In this document: positions 21,849 through 34,051 of the stretch, piece by piece | Layout: every line of letters begins with the position of its first letter | How positions within the stretch are numbered: the first letter of the stretch is position 1 | From: Bacteroidales bacterium | GTDB lineage: Bacteria; Bacteroidota; Bacteroidia; Bacteroidales; UBA932 | Assembly: GCA_012515395.1 (NCBI GenBank) | Contig: JAAYYL010000014.1 | Location: 1 to 50,224 of the forward strand | Length of the DNA stretch: 50,224 nt | Direction of reading: 5' to 3' | The notes under the pieces: generated by a model | Database searches by the model: none | What the model was told of the DNA's origin: nothing | Seen by the model: only the letters and a program-made list of their open reading frames with translations | Made by a program: the position numbers and the translations under genes

Positions 21849-22941
21849 ATATACCCACCTGGAGATCAGCGTTCCCAATATTCAGCACAACTTAAAATAT
21901 TTCAGGTCTTTCCTTCGTGAAAGCACCAAATTACTTGTTCTGGTCAAAGCCTACGGATACGGTCACGGGATAGGAGAGTTTTCGCGTATCCTTGAAGACA
22001 ACGGGGTAGATTACCTGGCTGTTGCCTTCCCGGGAGAAGGTGTTGCCATAAGAGAAGCAGGAGTAAAGCTCCCTGTAATTGTCCTCTCGGGCGGTATGGA
22101 ACATTATCCGCTTCTGATCCAAAACCAACTTGAACCAAGTCTTCCCGGTCCGGAAGCTTTTCAAAGATTTGCGTCCGAGGCCTATACCATGAACCGGAAA
22201 GATTACCCTGTTCATATAAAACTGGATACCGGGATGCATCGTCTTGGTGCAGAAGAAGCCGATATACAGTCTCTTATTGAAATATTGCCGGAAACAGGAT
22301 CTGTAAAGATCGCTTCTGTCTTTTCGCATTTTGTGGCATCCGGAGAACCAAAGAACGATGACTTCACAAGACAACAAATTGCCCGTTTTGAAACCTTGTC
22401 CGGTTTGCTGACAGATCATCTGGATTACAAACCCATGAGGCACTTACTGAATTCTCCCGGGATTGAACGTTTTGCCGCAGAAGCACAATACGATATGGCC
22501 CGGCTGGGAATAGGGCTGTACGGCATGTCATATGTAGACAGAAGCAGGCTGAAGCCTACCGCATTCTTAAAAACGCCCGTGTTACAGGTCAAAACCGTCC
22601 AGCCCGGGGAAACCGTCGGTTATTCCAGGGCCGGGAAAGTGACGCGGCCCAACACCCGCATTGCCACCCTTGCCATCGGATATGCTGACGGAGTAAACAG
22701 GCATCTTAGCAACGGAAAAGCTTCGTTTTCAGTCAACGGGCACAGAGCTCCCACAATCGGAAATATTTGTATGGACATGTGTATGTTGGACGTGACAGGA
22801 ATTGATGTCAAGCCGGGAGATATGGTCACTGTTTTCGGAGATGATCCTACAATTTTTGAACTGGCAGATATTTTAGAAACGATCCCCTATGAGATCCTGA
22901 CTTCCGTTGCCTACAGGGTCCCTCGTGTTTACAGTTTTTGA
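21835..22941 (+). CDS. alr: alanine racemase
   Basis: [15 protein letters not shown] motif; [39 protein letters not shown]. Confidence 0.95.
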   Translation: MNTNKYTHLEISVPNIQHNLKYFRSFLRESTKLLVLVKAYGYGHGIGEFSRILEDNGVDYLAVAFPGEGVAIREAGVKLPVIVLSGGMEHYPLLIQNQLEPSLPGPEAFQRFASEAYTMNRKDYPVHIKLDTGMHRLGAEEADIQSLIEILPETGSVKIASVFSHFVASGEPKNDDFTRQQIARFETLSGLLTDHLDYKPMRHLLNSPGIERFAAEAQYDMARLGIGLYGMSYVDRSRLKPTAFLKTPVLQVKTVQPGETVGYSRAGKVTRPNTRIATLAIGYADGVNRHLSNGKASFSVNGHRAPTIGNICMDMCMLDVTGIDVKPGDMVTVFGDDPTIFELADILETIPYEILTSVAYRVPRVYSF

Positions 22942-22949
22942 TGACCCCT

Positions 22950-23993
22950 TCAGGCCATCATTTTACATATCATTTCCATCAGGAGTTCCCCGTCACAGGC
23001 TTCTCCCCTGTCGGAGGATTTGTATAGACTGTCATAGGAGCACAATAAATTCATTGCCCTGACTGTTCGTTGAAAAGTGAAAAAACGAGAAGCTTGCATG
23101 GTTTCCTGGAAAAAATAATAATTCAAGCCCATAAGTTCTCTCAGCTTATCAGAAGATAAACCGGGGTTTTCCATTCTGATAGTATGCAGTTTAAGTATTC
23201 GTGACAATTGCGTATAAAACAGACTGATGATCATCACCAAAGGAAATTTCTTCTCATTGTCTGAAAAATACTCTACAATAGGTTGAACTTTCGCAAAATC
23301 TCCTGCAGTTATGTGTTTGAATAACGAAAAAGGTGAAAATTCCCGGTTCACTCCTACCGATTTTTCTACCATATCCGTTGTAACGGCCCATGTGCCCTGA
23401 GGCATGAGTATAAACAGCTTATCTATTTCCATTACTATCCGCTGAAGATCTGTTCCCAGGAAATCTGCCAGCAAACGGGCAGCCTGCGGCTCAATGCTTG
23501 TTCCTTTTTCTTTAAGATACGCACTGATCCAATCCGGTATTTCGTAATCCCTCAAAGGGACGGACTCAAGGATGCGGCAATGTTTCTGAGCCGCTTTCCA
23601 GAACTCGGTCCTTTTATCTACCGATTTACCCATAAAACAAAGGACAAGCACGCACGAAGGATTCATTGCCTTAAAATAGGAAGCCAGCAGCTCGGTACCC
23701 TTGAGTTGTTGCGCTTCCTTCACAATGATCACCTGACGCTGGGCCATAACGGGATATCTGCGGGCATTATCGACGATCTGTGCCGACGTAACATCCTGCC
23801 CGTAGAGGACCATCTGGTTAAACGCTTTTTCATCTTCGGTCAGAGCATTCAGGGCTATGTAGGAAGCAATTTTATCCACATAATAGGGCTCTTCTCCCAT
23901 TAACAGGTAACATGGTTTGAATGCTCCGGCTTTCAGTTCTTTTATGATTTCCCGATAGGCAGAGTATGAATCTTTTGCGTTTGTTTTTGCCAT
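22950..23993 (-). CDS. holA: DNA polymerase III subunit delta
   Basis: FKPCYLLMGEEPYYVDKIASYI; AQRQVIIVKEAQQL; delta-subunit organisation. Confidence 0.92.
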   Translation of the reverse strand: MAKTNAKDSYSAYREIIKELKAGAFKPCYLLMGEEPYYVDKIASYIALNALTEDEKAFNQMVLYGQDVTSAQIVDNARRYPVMAQRQVIIVKEAQQLKGTELLASYFKAMNPSCVLVLCFMGKSVDKRTEFWKAAQKHCRILESVPLRDYEIPDWISAYLKEKGTSIEPQAARLLADFLGTDLQRIVMEIDKLFILMPQGTWAVTTDMVEKSVGVNREFSPFSLFKHITAGDFAKVQPIVEYFSDNEKKFPLVMIISLFYTQLSRILKLHTIRMENPGLSSDKLRELMGLNYYFFQETMQASRFFTFQRTVRAMNLLCSYDSLYKSSDRGEACDGELLMEMICKMMA

Positions 23994-24046
23994 AACACAA
24001 AATTACATAAATTTAACGAAGGCAGTACTTTTTGTATCTTTGCACC

Positions 24047-24454
24047 ATGAACGGACCATCAGTCATATATTGCAGTGCACGAAAAAAGTGGGTGGACAAA
24101 ACGCCCGAAGAAGAAGTACGGCAGGAAATCATACGCCATCTGCATATTGTAGGCGGATTTCCCTTACATCTCATGACTTGTGAATACCCGGTTCGTTACC
24201 TGGGTACAAACTGGCGAGCCGATCTTGTTGTGCATGACAGGAACGGAAAACCGCTTTTGATTGCCGAGTTTAAAGCGCCCGGAATCCCGGTGGGTGAAAA
24301 AACAGTAGAACAATTGCGAAAATACAATGCGCAGATTCTAGCTCCCTGTTTGCTTGTCAGTAACGGAATCCGAACGTACTTCTGGAAATTTGACCGGGAT
24401 AAGGGGACCTACAAACAACTTGCTGAGATTCCCTCTTTTGATGAGCTCCAATAA
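24047..24454 (+). CDS. stand-alone type I restriction HsdR N-terminal-like (PD-(D/E)XK) domain protein
   Basis: NWRADLVVHDRNGKPLLIAEFKAP fits the D-x(n)-ExK nuclease core; only 135 aa, no helicase region. Confidence 0.8.
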   Translation: MNGPSVIYCSARKKWVDKTPEEEVRQEIIRHLHIVGGFPLHLMTCEYPVRYLGTNWRADLVVHDRNGKPLLIAEFKAPGIPVGEKTVEQLRKYNAQILAPCLLVSNGIRTYFWKFDRDKGTYKQLAEIPSFDELQ

Positions 24455-24464
24455 TTTTTTTTTA

Positions 24465-25868
24465 ATGAAAGCACCTTTAAAATCAAAAATATTTCGCATT
24501 GTGGCAGAACAAGCTGCCTTGAAAAACGTAAAAGCCTATGTAATCGGTGGTTATGTCCGTGATTTCTATTTAAACAGATCGTGCACCGATATTGATATTG
24601 TTATAGAAGGTAACGGCATGGAAATCGCCTCTGCAGTAGCTTCCGTACTGGAAACCCGGGTTACTCTTTTCAAGAAATTCGGCACAGCCATGTTGCGGTA
24701 TAAAGGGTTCGAGATCGAATTTGTAGGAGCTCGAAAAGAATCGTACCGTTCCGATTCCCGGAAACCCATAGTAGAAAACGGAACAATTGAAGACGATCAG
24801 AAAAGGCGTGATTTTACCATCAACGCTATGGCATTCAGTCTTGCCAAAGAAGATTACGGAACGCTGACCGATCCTTTTAACGGGATGGATGACCTCAAGC
24901 AGAAAGTCATCAGAACCCCGCTTAATCCGGACACAACTTTCAGCGATGATCCCTTAAGAATGATCAGGGCTATCCGATTTGCGGCACAACTTGATTTTTC
25001 AATTGACGATGCATCTTTTGCATCCGTTGAAAGAAATGCTTCCCGGATCAATATTGTATCGCAGGAAAGAATTACGGCAGAATTGCAAAAGATCATGGCA
25101 GCCCCAAAACCCTCCATAGGATTTATGCTTATGGAAAAGAGCGGTCTTTTGGCCCTGCTCATACCCCAGATTTCTTTGTTAAAAGGTGTAGAAACCATGG
25201 AAGGCAAAGGACACAAGGAGAATTTCAGTCATACGATGGAAGTTCTGGACAACGTTGCCTCGGCAAGCGATAATATATGGTTGCGCTGGGCGGCTTTGCT
25301 TCATGACGTAGGAAAGCCCTCTACAAAACATTTTGACAAGAAATCAGGATGGACCTTTCATGGTCATGATTTTATAGGCAGCAAAATGATTCCCGGGATA
25401 TTCAGGCAGCTCCGGCTACCTTTGGGAGAAGAAATGAGGTATGTACAAAAGCTTGTTCAATTGCATTTGCGCCCTATTGCCCTGGTAAACGAGGTAAGTG
25501 ACTCCGGCATTCGACGGCTTCTATTTGAAGCGGGCAGGGACATAGATGATCTGATGCTTCTGTGCCGGGCAGATATTACCTCAAAGAATCCCAGAACAGT
25601 CAGGCGGCATCTGGAGAATTTTGAGCAGGTCAGTAAAAAAATGGCCCTGGTAGAAGAAAAAGATGCCATTAGAAATTTTCAGCCACCCATAACGGGTGAA
25701 ATAATCATGAAAACATTTGGCATCCCCCCTTGCCGGGAAGTGGGCCAAATTAAAGATTATATCAAAGAGGCCATCCTGGACGGAAAAATCGGAAACAATC
25801 CGGAAGAAGCCAGAAAATTGATGTTTGAAAAAGCGCAGGAGCTGGGTCTTAGTGAAGTAAATGCATAA
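24465..25868 (+). CDS. CCA tRNA nucleotidyltransferase/poly(A) polymerase family with HD domain
   Basis: [52 protein letters not shown] motif. Confidence 0.93.
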   Translation: MKAPLKSKIFRIVAEQAALKNVKAYVIGGYVRDFYLNRSCTDIDIVIEGNGMEIASAVASVLETRVTLFKKFGTAMLRYKGFEIEFVGARKESYRSDSRKPIVENGTIEDDQKRRDFTINAMAFSLAKEDYGTLTDPFNGMDDLKQKVIRTPLNPDTTFSDDPLRMIRAIRFAAQLDFSIDDASFASVERNASRINIVSQERITAELQKIMAAPKPSIGFMLMEKSGLLALLIPQISLLKGVETMEGKGHKENFSHTMEVLDNVASASDNIWLRWAALLHDVGKPSTKHFDKKSGWTFHGHDFIGSKMIPGIFRQLRLPLGEEMRYVQKLVQLHLRPIALVNEVSDSGIRRLLFEAGRDIDDLMLLCRADITSKNPRTVRRHLENFEQVSKKMALVEEKDAIRNFQPPITGEIIMKTFGIPPCREVGQIKDYIKEAILDGKIGNNPEEARKLMFEKAQELGLSEVNA

Positions 25869-26436
25869 ATTCTTCACGGGTACGGACATCTTTCAAGAAT
25901 GTTCCCGTAAAAGCGGATGTCACCATCCTTGAATGTTGTTTCTGCACACCTCTTATCTGCATACACATGTGTTCTGCCTCTATCACCACTGCCACTCCCA
26001 TGGGGTTGAGTGTTTGTTGAATACAATCCCTTATCTGTACCGTAAGGCGCTCCTGAACCTGGAACCTTCTGGCAAAAGTATCCACCACACGAGTCAGTTT
26101 ACTGACGCCTGTGATAAACCCGTTGGGAATATAGGCAACATGCGCTTTACCGTAGAAAGGCAACATATGGTGCTCACACATGGAATACATTTCAATATCC
26201 TTGACCAGGACCATTTGCTGGTATTCCTCCCGGAACCTGGCTGAATTCAAAATGGCAGCAGGATCTTCCTGGTATCCCTTCGTCAGGAATTGCATGGCTT
26301 TTGCAACCCGTAACGGGGTCTTCTCAAGGCCTTCCCTTTCCGGGTCTTCGCCCAGTAATTTTAAAATTTCGTTATAATGTTCGGCAAGTTTTTGTGTTGT
26401 TTCCGGAGTGTAAAGATCGTTGTTGATATATGACAT
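25849..26436 (-). CDS. folE: GTP cyclohydrolase I
   Basis: [45 protein letters not shown]. Confidence 0.96.
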   Translation of the reverse strand: MSYINNDLYTPETTQKLAEHYNEILKLLGEDPEREGLEKTPLRVAKAMQFLTKGYQEDPAAILNSARFREEYQQMVLVKDIEMYSMCEHHMLPFYGKAHVAYIPNGFITGVSKLTRVVDTFARRFQVQERLTVQIRDCIQQTLNPMGVAVVIEAEHMCMQIRGVQKQHSRMVTSAFTGTFLKDVRTREEFMHLLH

Positions 26437-26573
26437 GGTATCTGAGAAATTTTGATCAGCAAATTTACAAAAAAAAAGTGATCTGAAGGGGTGTCTTAAA
26501 CTTTACCGACTCTGGCCAGTCAAATGGAAAAACAAGGCATCGGCCAATCATAATTTTTTGTACATTCGCAGCT

Positions 26574-27287
26574 ATGGAAAAAGAAACGCTTATCAGAATC
26601 AAAGGGATTAAAAAAATCTATAAAGTAGGCAACCAGGAGGTTCGCGCGTTAAATGGCGTTGACCTTGTGATCAACAAAAATGAATACGTAGCAATAATGG
26701 GACCCTCCGGCTCGGGCAAATCCACACTCATGAACCTGTTGGGCTGTCTGGATACGCCAACCGAAGGCACTTACATACTCAACAATACAGACGTCAGCCA
26801 AATGAGGGATGATCAATTGGCCGAAGTAAGAAACAAGGAAATCGGTTTTGTTTTTCAGTCGTTCAACCTGCTTCCCAGATATGATGCCCTGAACAATGTG
26901 GCATTGCCCCTGATATATGCAGGAATGCCCAAACACGAAAGGGAGAACGAAGCACGGAAAGCTTTGATCAATGTTGATCTGGAAGACAGAATGGATCATA
27001 AGCCCAACGAATTGTCCGGCGGACAGAAACAAAGAGTGGCCGTAGCACGTGCCATGGTTAATAATCCTTCCATTATTCTTGCTGACGAACCTACGGGTAA
27101 TCTGGACACGAAAACTTCATTGGACATCATGTCTCTTTTTGAACAGGTATACAAAAAAGGGAACACCATCATTGTAGTAACGCACGAAGAAGATATTGCA
27201 CGTTACGCCAGAAGGGTTGTCCGGCTCCGCGATGGTCTGGTTGAAAGCGATGAACCAAATAAAAATCCGGTATTGACCGATTCATGA
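26574..27287 (+). CDS. ABC transporter ATP-binding protein (LolD/MacB type)
   Basis: [50 protein letters not shown]; no permease adjacent. Confidence 0.93.
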   Translation: MEKETLIRIKGIKKIYKVGNQEVRALNGVDLVINKNEYVAIMGPSGSGKSTLMNLLGCLDTPTEGTYILNNTDVSQMRDDQLAEVRNKEIGFVFQSFNLLPRYDALNNVALPLIYAGMPKHERENEARKALINVDLEDRMDHKPNELSGGQKQRVAVARAMVNNPSIILADEPTGNLDTKTSLDIMSLFEQVYKKGNTIIVVTHEEDIARYARRVVRLRDGLVESDEPNKNPVLTDS

Positions 27288-27838
27288 GTAAAATTTATAC
27301 AGGAACCGGCGATCAGGGAATGACCTCTTTAGCCGACGGAAGCCGGGTTTCCAAAGCTGATCCGCGTGTAGCGGCCTACGGTAAAACCGATGAACTCATA
27401 AGCTGGATTGGACTTCTGAGAAGTCAATCAGATTCACTGACAGCTTTTCCTTCATGCAAACACTACGAATCATCTCTAAGGAAAATTCAGACGGATTTAA
27501 TGTACCTGGCAGGACATCTGGCCTACGGGAACCGGAAAAGTGTGACAGATTATGATTTTGAAGGATCTGCATTATTTCTGGAACGAACCATTGATAAATT
27601 ACAGGAACAAATACCTGTACTTCAGTCTTTTATTCTTCCGTACACCCCTCCCCTGGCATCTCAGATCCATATAGTCCGCACTGTTTGTCGTGATGCAGAA
27701 CGTCTGATGGTATCTCTTGGCACGGATATTGTCACGGCCCCTATGCTGAAGTATATAAACCGTCTTTCGGACTATCTTTTTGTCTTGGCGCGGTTTATTA
27801 CTGTCAGGACAGGTTGTGAAGAAGACTTTTTTATATAA
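27284..27838 (+). CDS. cob(I)yrinic acid a,c-diamide adenosyltransferase (PduO type)
   Basis: [47 protein letters not shown]. Confidence 0.93.
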   Translation: MSKIYTGTGDQGMTSLADGSRVSKADPRVAAYGKTDELISWIGLLRSQSDSLTAFPSCKHYESSLRKIQTDLMYLAGHLAYGNRKSVTDYDFEGSALFLERTIDKLQEQIPVLQSFILPYTPPLASQIHIVRTVCRDAERLMVSLGTDIVTAPMLKYINRLSDYLFVLARFITVRTGCEEDFFI

Positions 27839-27868
27839 CTTTGGGCACTTTTTTTAAACCTTGCATCA

Positions 27869-28090
27869 ATGTACTGGACACTTGAATTGGCATCGAAACT
27901 TGAAGACGCTCCCTGGCCTGCTACTAAGGAGGAACTTATTGATTATGCCGCACGCTCGGGCGCTCCGTTGGAAGTAATAGAAAACCTGGCTGACCTGGAA
28001 GATGATGGCGAAGTATACGACAGTATAGAGGACATCTGGCCGGATTACCCAAGCAAGGAAGATTTTTTCTTCAACGAAGACGAATATTAA
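27869..28090 (+). CDS. small acidic DUF2795 protein
   Basis: 73 aa; TLELASKLEDAPWPATKEELIDYAARSGAPLEVIENLADLED. Confidence 0.8.
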   Translation: MYWTLELASKLEDAPWPATKEELIDYAARSGAPLEVIENLADLEDDGEVYDSIEDIWPDYPSKEDFFFNEDEY

Positions 28091-28099
28091 ATTCATGGA

Positions 28100-29452
28100 A
28101 TGAATATTATAATCGCAGGAGCTGGAGAAGTCGGTTTTCATCTGGCAAAAATGTTATCAGATGAGAATCACCAGATCACCATCATTGACAAAAATGAAGC
28201 GCGGTTGAATCAGATCGCGGAGACGTCGGATGTTGTTCCTGTATCAGGTATAGTCACTTCCATTTCCACTTTGGAAAAAGCGGGAGTCAGTCGTTGTGAT
28301 CTTTTTATATCAGTCAGTCCCGCAGATGAACAGGACGTCAATATTGTATCAGCCCTGCTTGCCAAACAATTGGGAGCCAAGCGCGTAACGGCACGTATCA
28401 ATAACAACGAATATCTTAAGAACGAAAACCGGGTTGTTTTTACCGAACTGGGTATTGATCTGCTGTTTTATCCTGAAAAAATTGCAGCACAGGAAATCCT
28501 GGACCTTTTAAAACAGTCGGGAACTTCGGAATTTATGGATTTTTCCGGGGGCCGGTTACAACTCATTGTTCTTAAACTTACCGAGAGTTCTTCCATCGTT
28601 AACAAAAGCATGAAACAGGTGGCAGAAGAAAACGGGGGTGATATTCCTTTCAGGGCAGTAGCCATTGCCAGGGAAGGGAACACTATTATTCCGCGTAAAG
28701 ACACCGTCTTTCAAATTGCGGATCTTGTTTTTGTCATTACTAAAAGAGAAGCAGCTCATGCTGCCATGGTTCTGAGCGGAAAAGAAAATGTTGTGGTTCA
28801 CAATTTGATGATCATGGGAGGCGGACGGGTAGGTGAAATGGTTGCCCACAGCATGGAAACAAGGATTGAAAAGGTTCGCGTAGTGGAACTGGACAGCGTC
28901 CGTTGCCAGGAATTGACCGTGTCACTGCCCCGTTCTCTGATCATAAACGGAGATGCCCGCAATACGGATCTTCTCCTGGAAGAGGACCTTCCCAAAATGG
29001 ATGCTTTCGTAGCAGTAACGTCCAGTGCCGAGGCGAATATTCTTTCCTGCATGGCAGCCAAAAGAGCAGGCGTAAAAAAGACAATCGCCCAGGTAGAAAA
29101 CCTTGATTACATCAAACTGGCAGAAAGCGTTGGAGTAGATGCCACCATCAATAAAAAACTGATAACAGCAAGCCGTATCTTCCGCTTTACCATGACAGGG
29201 GATGTACCTTCCATGAAATGTCTGAACGGGTCAGACGCGGAAGTTATGGAGTTTATTGCCAAACCCCGAAGTCCCGTAACACAAAAGAAAGTACGGGACC
29301 TGGAGTTTCCGAGAGATGCCATAATCGGAGGAATTACCCGGGGAAACAGCAGCCTTATTGTACGGGGAGACACAGAAATCAAGCCATACGACAGGGTGGT
29401 TGTTTTTTCCCTTCCCTCAGCGCTTCAGACAATTCACAAATTTTTCATCTGA
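28100..29452 (+). CDS. trkA: Trk system potassium transport regulator TrkA
   Basis: Two Rossmann NAD-binding/RCK halves (IIIAGAGEVGFHLAKML; LMIMGGGRVGEMVAHSM). Confidence 0.93.
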   Translation: MNIIIAGAGEVGFHLAKMLSDENHQITIIDKNEARLNQIAETSDVVPVSGIVTSISTLEKAGVSRCDLFISVSPADEQDVNIVSALLAKQLGAKRVTARINNNEYLKNENRVVFTELGIDLLFYPEKIAAQEILDLLKQSGTSEFMDFSGGRLQLIVLKLTESSSIVNKSMKQVAEENGGDIPFRAVAIAREGNTIIPRKDTVFQIADLVFVITKREAAHAAMVLSGKENVVVHNLMIMGGGRVGEMVAHSMETRIEKVRVVELDSVRCQELTVSLPRSLIINGDARNTDLLLEEDLPKMDAFVAVTSSAEANILSCMAAKRAGVKKTIAQVENLDYIKLAESVGVDATINKKLITASRIFRFTMTGDVPSMKCLNGSDAEVMEFIAKPRSPVTQKKVRDLEFPRDAIIGGITRGNSSLIVRGDTEIKPYDRVVVFSLPSALQTIHKFFI

Positions 29453-29907
29453 CCATTCTCTTTCATAATTTTCCTGTGATACTGTTTTGGAGTACAGTGT
29501 TCCCTTGCTTTAAAAACGCGAGAGAAAGAACGCACGGAGTTAAAACCGCATTGAATAGCCAGGTCCTCCAAATCCAGATAATTACCGTCTGATTTTTCTA
29601 ACAGTTTTTTTGCTTCGGTTATCCGAAACACATTTACCCAATCACAAAAATTCGTTCCGTACATCCGGTGTATAGAACGTGAAAGATAAGAACGATTTGT
29701 ATTGGTTTTACGACAAAGAGCATCAATCGTTAAGTTTGAATCTTTGTAATAAGCTTCTTTGAGCATCATTTTATTCAAAGACACCACCTTATCGTCGGAA
29801 CTATCCGGGTAAGCAGCATCTTTTTTTACGAATAAACGGGGATCCGTTAATGTCCATCCATTTAAGAATGAAGTCATTTTTTTAAAAATTTTCCTTATCC
29901 TGATCAT
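29434..29907 (-). CDS. AraC-family HTH protein lacking the sensor/membrane domain
   Basis: C-terminal double HTH: TIDALCRKTNTNRSYLSRSIHRMYG...LEDLAIQCGFNSVRSFSRVFK; ATGA overlap with upstream AraC gene. Confidence 0.8.
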   Translation of the reverse strand: MIRIRKIFKKMTSFLNGWTLTDPRLFVKKDAAYPDSSDDKVVSLNKMMLKEAYYKDSNLTIDALCRKTNTNRSYLSRSIHRMYGTNFCDWVNVFRITEAKKLLEKSDGNYLDLEDLAIQCGFNSVRSFSRVFKAREHCTPKQYHRKIMKENGQMKNL

Positions 29908-31037
29908 GCCCTGCTCCCTGATATGTTTTGTTGTTTGACCTGCATCCTGCACCATTCTCCGGGAGTCATTCCCAAATTCACACGAAAAGCCAGGTTTAAT
30001 GCCGTAAGCGACTGAAAACCTGATTCATTGCACAATTCAATAAGTCGTGCGTCCGGATGTAGTTTAAAATACTCCTGGGCATGTCTGACTCTATATGAAT
30101 TGACAAACTGTTTAAAGTTTACGCCGGCATATTGGTTCAAAGCCCTGGTAATATAGGTTACGTTCGTGCCAATGGCAGCAGCCACTTCTTCCCGCGTTAT
30201 GCAAGGATTCTTGTAACACTGCTCTTCTTCCAGATACGCTTTCACACGTTCGAAGATTTCTTTATAGAGGCGGCTGACTCTATCCTGAGCTTTTTCAAGA
30301 TCCTGAAAGACTTTGCTATTGGGAATCTGTGTTTCCTGCAACCATTTTCCTCCGTAAAGAAGATCCGTGTCTTTCATAATTATCACATTTAGAAACAAAA
30401 CATGTATGAGGATATTCCCAAGAAAAAATAACCTGACAGGAAAAAAGATGTCAAGAATAACGCATACATATGACACAAGCGAAAACACCCAGACAGAGAC
30501 TAAAAAATATTTATAGGACCTGACCGGAGCGGGGCACTTTTGATTAGGGACAGAGAACATTTTTCCAAGAATGAAAAGGAGGATACATCCCAGGAAAAGA
30601 AAAGAAATGCATAATGTATGCGAAATACTCAAAAATAATACACGCAGACTTATGCTGCCTGAATGCCATAAACTTATCAGGAATAACAAGACAAAAAGTC
30701 CCGTAAATACAAGCATGTGAGTCTTTACAAGAAATCGCCTGCAAATGCCGGACGAAATTGAAGTGAACGCAATACAGTAGACAGGTAAATACGTCAGCGC
30801 AATACGTAGGAAAAAATCTTCCCGTAGTGTGTCACTCAGAATCGGATATCCCTGGTAAGAAAGAATGATTCTGAGTAAATAAATTGTTCCCAATGCAGCG
30901 AACGAACCAATAAGTACCTTGACCGGATTTGTCGGCAAATAATAAAGAGCCGCTTTCATTCTGGTCTTGGTATTCAACATCACGGCAGCGGTTGCATAGG
31001 TAACACCGGCTGCTAAATTTAAAATAAAAAATGTCAT
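29904..31037 (-). CDS. membrane-anchored AraC-family transcriptional regulator
   Basis: Multiple TM helices then ITREEVAAAIGTNVTYITRALNQYAGVNFKQFVNSYR...ELCNESGFQSLTALNLAFR. Confidence 0.85.
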   Translation of the reverse strand: MTFFILNLAAGVTYATAAVMLNTKTRMKAALYYLPTNPVKVLIGSFAALGTIYLLRIILSYQGYPILSDTLREDFFLRIALTYLPVYCIAFTSISSGICRRFLVKTHMLVFTGLFVLLFLISLWHSGSISLRVLFLSISHTLCISFLFLGCILLFILGKMFSVPNQKCPAPVRSYKYFLVSVWVFSLVSYVCVILDIFFPVRLFFLGNILIHVLFLNVIIMKDTDLLYGGKWLQETQIPNSKVFQDLEKAQDRVSRLYKEIFERVKAYLEEEQCYKNPCITREEVAAAIGTNVTYITRALNQYAGVNFKQFVNSYRVRHAQEYFKLHPDARLIELCNESGFQSLTALNLAFRVNLGMTPGEWCRMQVKQQNISGSRA

Positions 31038-31285
31038 TAAGATAAAATATTGGATATTAATAGATTAAATGTAAACGAAATTATAAATGTTTTTTTAAAA
31101 AATCAAAGCCTTTTGCTTTACTTGAATGTCAATTTTTGTCCGCATAATTGTCAGGTAAATTAAACACCTGCTTTACTGCGAATTACCTGATTCCGATTTT
31201 TTAAATTTTTTTTAATTTTTTCGCATTCCTTGTTGATAAAGGTTTTATTACCTTTGTTGCTTCACAAAACCATACAAAACAAATA

Positions 31286-34051
31286 ATGGAGTACAATTTT
31301 TCTGATATCGAAAAAAAATGGCAATTATACTGGGCTTCTCATAAAACCTTCAAGGTTGAACCGGAACCTTCCAAACCAAAATTTTACGTACTGGACATGT
31401 TTCCTTACCCATCGGGGGCCGGCCTGCATGTGGGACATCCTCTGGGATACATTGCCAGCGACATATATTCCCGTTATAAAAGATTAAAAGGATTCAACGT
31501 ATTGCATCCGATGGGATATGATGCTTTTGGTCTGCCTGCGGAACAATACGCCATACAAACAGGTCAGGCACCGCAGAAAACTACTGCCGAAAATATTAAA
31601 AGATACCGGGAGCAACTTGACAAACTTGGTTTTTCTTATGACTGGGACCGCGAAATACGAACCTGTGATCCTTCCTATTACAAATGGACACAATGGGCTT
31701 TTTTGAAAATGTTCAGCCATTGGTACAATAAAACATCCAATAAAGCCGAACCGATTGATAAACTAATCCGGGAATTTGAAGATAACGGAAACGGTAAGGT
31801 CAACGCAGCACATCATTGCGGGTTCGAATTCCCGGCTGAAGCATGGAATCGTTATTCTGAAAAGGAAAAGGAAGACATTCTTATGTGTTACCGTATAGCC
31901 TACCTGGGAGAAACCTCGGTGAACTGGTGTCCCGAACTGGGCACCGTACTGGCAAATGATGAAGTCAAAGAAGGCTTGTCTGTCCGGGGAGGACATCCTG
32001 TGGTGCAAAAGAAAATGAAACAATGGCAGTTGCGTGTTTCGGCATACGCCGAAAGACTTCTTGAAGGATTGAATGAACTTGCCTGGTCGGATTCACTTAA
32101 AGAGATGCAACGCAACTGGATCGGCAAATCGGAGGGAGCAGAAATGGAATTCAGCGTTTTCAATGGCAGGGAGACTTTTTCCATGACTGTTTTTACAACA
32201 CGCCCTGATACTGTTTACGGGGTTACTTTTATGGTACTCGCTCCTGAAAGCGAATGGGTTGATAAACTTACGGTTCCCGATAAACAAAAGGAAGTCAGGG
32301 AATATCTGGCTTATGTAAAAACAAAAACCGAAAGGGAGCGTATGACTGAAACACATAGTGTAACAGGTGTTTTCTCAGGATCTTATGCGGTCAACCCTTT
32401 CACCGGTGAACAAATCCCGGTATGGATAAGCGAATATGTGCTTGCCGGGTACGGGACCGGAGCTATTATGGCTGTTCCGGCTCACGACAGTCGTGATTAT
32501 ATATTTGCCAGGACTTTTAACCTTCCGATAATTCCGCTTATAGAAGGCTGCGACGTCAGCAAGGAAAGCTTTGATGCCAAAGAAGGAATTATGTGCAATT
32601 CCGGTTTTTTAAACGGTATGACCGTTCAGCAAGCCATTCCGGCTGCTATTGAAGAAGTAGAAAGAAAACGTCTGGGCAGACGTAAAATCAATTACCGTCT
32701 GCGCGATGCCATTTTCTCCCGCCAAAGATACTGGGGAGAACCTTTTCCCATATATTATGAAAACCAAATTGCCCGCCCTGTTCCGGAAACATCTTTACCT
32801 CTGGAATTACCGCAGCTGGAATCTTTTCGGCCTTCACAAACCGGAGAACCACCTCTGGCCAATGCCAAGAACTGGACATTTGAAGGGAACCCATTGGAAA
32901 AAAGCACGATGCCGGGTTTTGCCGGTAGTTCAGCTTATTATTTACGTTATATGGATCCCCGTAATGCTGAATGTCTGGTTTCTGAACAGGCAAATTGTTA
33001 TTGGCAGGATGTAGATCTTTATATAGGGGGTACCGAACATGCAACAGGGCATCTGATCTATTCCCGTTTCTGGAATAAATTTCTCCATGACCTTGGATAT
33101 GTATGTAAAGAAGAGCCTTTTAAAAAACTGGTGAACCAGGGAATGATCCAGGGACGCTCAAACTTTGTCTATCGAATAAAAAACACCAATACGTTTGTAT
33201 CCCTGAATCTCAAAGACAACTACGAAACTACCGAGATCCATGTGGATGTCAACCTGGTTCAGAACGACCGGCTGGATACGGAAGCTTTCAGGAACTGGAA
33301 CCCTGAATATCAGCATGCGGAATTTATTCTTGAAGAAGGCGATTACATATGTGGATGGGCCATTGAGAAAATGAGCAAATCCATGTTTAACGTAGTGAAT
33401 CCTGACACCATATGTGCACATTACGGAGCCGACACCCTTCGTATGTACGAGATGTTTCTGGGGCCGCTTGAACAATCCAAACCCTGGGATACAAACGGCA
33501 TAGACGGGGTACACAGGTTCCTGAAAAAATTCTGGAGATTATTTTTTGATAAAAACGGCAACAACGTTATCACCGGTTTGCTCCCGGATGATAAAGAATT
33601 AAAAATCCTGCACAACCTTATTCACAAAGTGGAAGAGGATATTGAAAATTTTTCCTTCAATACAACAATCAGTGCCTTTATGATCACTGTCAATGAATTG
33701 ACCGATCTGAACTGTCATAAAAAAGAGATACTGGAATCACTGGTTATATTGATTTCTCCTTATGCCCCTCACATTGCAGAAGAACTGTGGGTTCAGCTGG
33801 GACATACCCCATCAGTAGCCAATGCGTCTTTTCCCGTTTATAATGCCGAATATACCAAGGAACATTCCTACGAATATCCGGTATCGTTTAATGGCAAGTT
33901 GCGTTTTAAAAAATCTTTTGATCTGGGAATGAACAGAGAAGAAATTGAAAAATTGATCCGGGAGGATGAAAGAACAGAAAAATATTCCGAAGGAAAAACG
34001 ATCCGGAAAATTATTGTAGTGCCCGGTAAAATAATAAATATTGTGGTATGA
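31286..34051 (+). CDS. leuS: leucyl-tRNA synthetase
   Basis: [35 protein letters not shown] (KMSKS); editing domain. Confidence 0.97.
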   Translation: MEYNFSDIEKKWQLYWASHKTFKVEPEPSKPKFYVLDMFPYPSGAGLHVGHPLGYIASDIYSRYKRLKGFNVLHPMGYDAFGLPAEQYAIQTGQAPQKTTAENIKRYREQLDKLGFSYDWDREIRTCDPSYYKWTQWAFLKMFSHWYNKTSNKAEPIDKLIREFEDNGNGKVNAAHHCGFEFPAEAWNRYSEKEKEDILMCYRIAYLGETSVNWCPELGTVLANDEVKEGLSVRGGHPVVQKKMKQWQLRVSAYAERLLEGLNELAWSDSLKEMQRNWIGKSEGAEMEFSVFNGRETFSMTVFTTRPDTVYGVTFMVLAPESEWVDKLTVPDKQKEVREYLAYVKTKTERERMTETHSVTGVFSGSYAVNPFTGEQIPVWISEYVLAGYGTGAIMAVPAHDSRDYIFARTFNLPIIPLIEGCDVSKESFDAKEGIMCNSGFLNGMTVQQAIPAAIEEVERKRLGRRKINYRLRDAIFSRQRYWGEPFPIYYENQIARPVPETSLPLELPQLESFRPSQTGEPPLANAKNWTFEGNPLEKSTMPGFAGSSAYYLRYMDPRNAECLVSEQANCYWQDVDLYIGGTEHATGHLIYSRFWNKFLHDLGYVCKEEPFKKLVNQGMIQGRSNFVYRIKNTNTFVSLNLKDNYETTEIHVDVNLVQNDRLDTEAFRNWNPEYQHAEFILEEGDYICGWAIEKMSKSMFNVVNPDTICAHYGADTLRMYEMFLGPLEQSKPWDTNGIDGVHRFLKKFWRLFFDKNGNNVITGLLPDDKELKILHNLIHKVEEDIENFSFNTTISAFMITVNELTDLNCHKKEILESLVILISPYAPHIAEELWVQLGHTPSVANASFPVYNAEYTKEHSYEYPVSFNGKLRFKKSFDLGMNREEIEKLIREDERTEKYSEGKTIRKIIVVPGKIINIVV

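Noticed and set aside
21931-22443. 170-aa minus-strand ORF inside alr
   Set aside because: Antisense to conserved alanine racemase motifs; no independent support.
28100-29452. trkA without adjacent trkH
   Set aside because: trkH may be elsewhere; absence in a 50 kb window is not evidence of an orphan system.
31100-31260. AT-rich region upstream of leuS considered as a riboswitch, T-box or leader peptide
   Set aside because: No conserved riboswitch core or Leu-rich leader ORF seen; best explained as promoter/UTR sequence.
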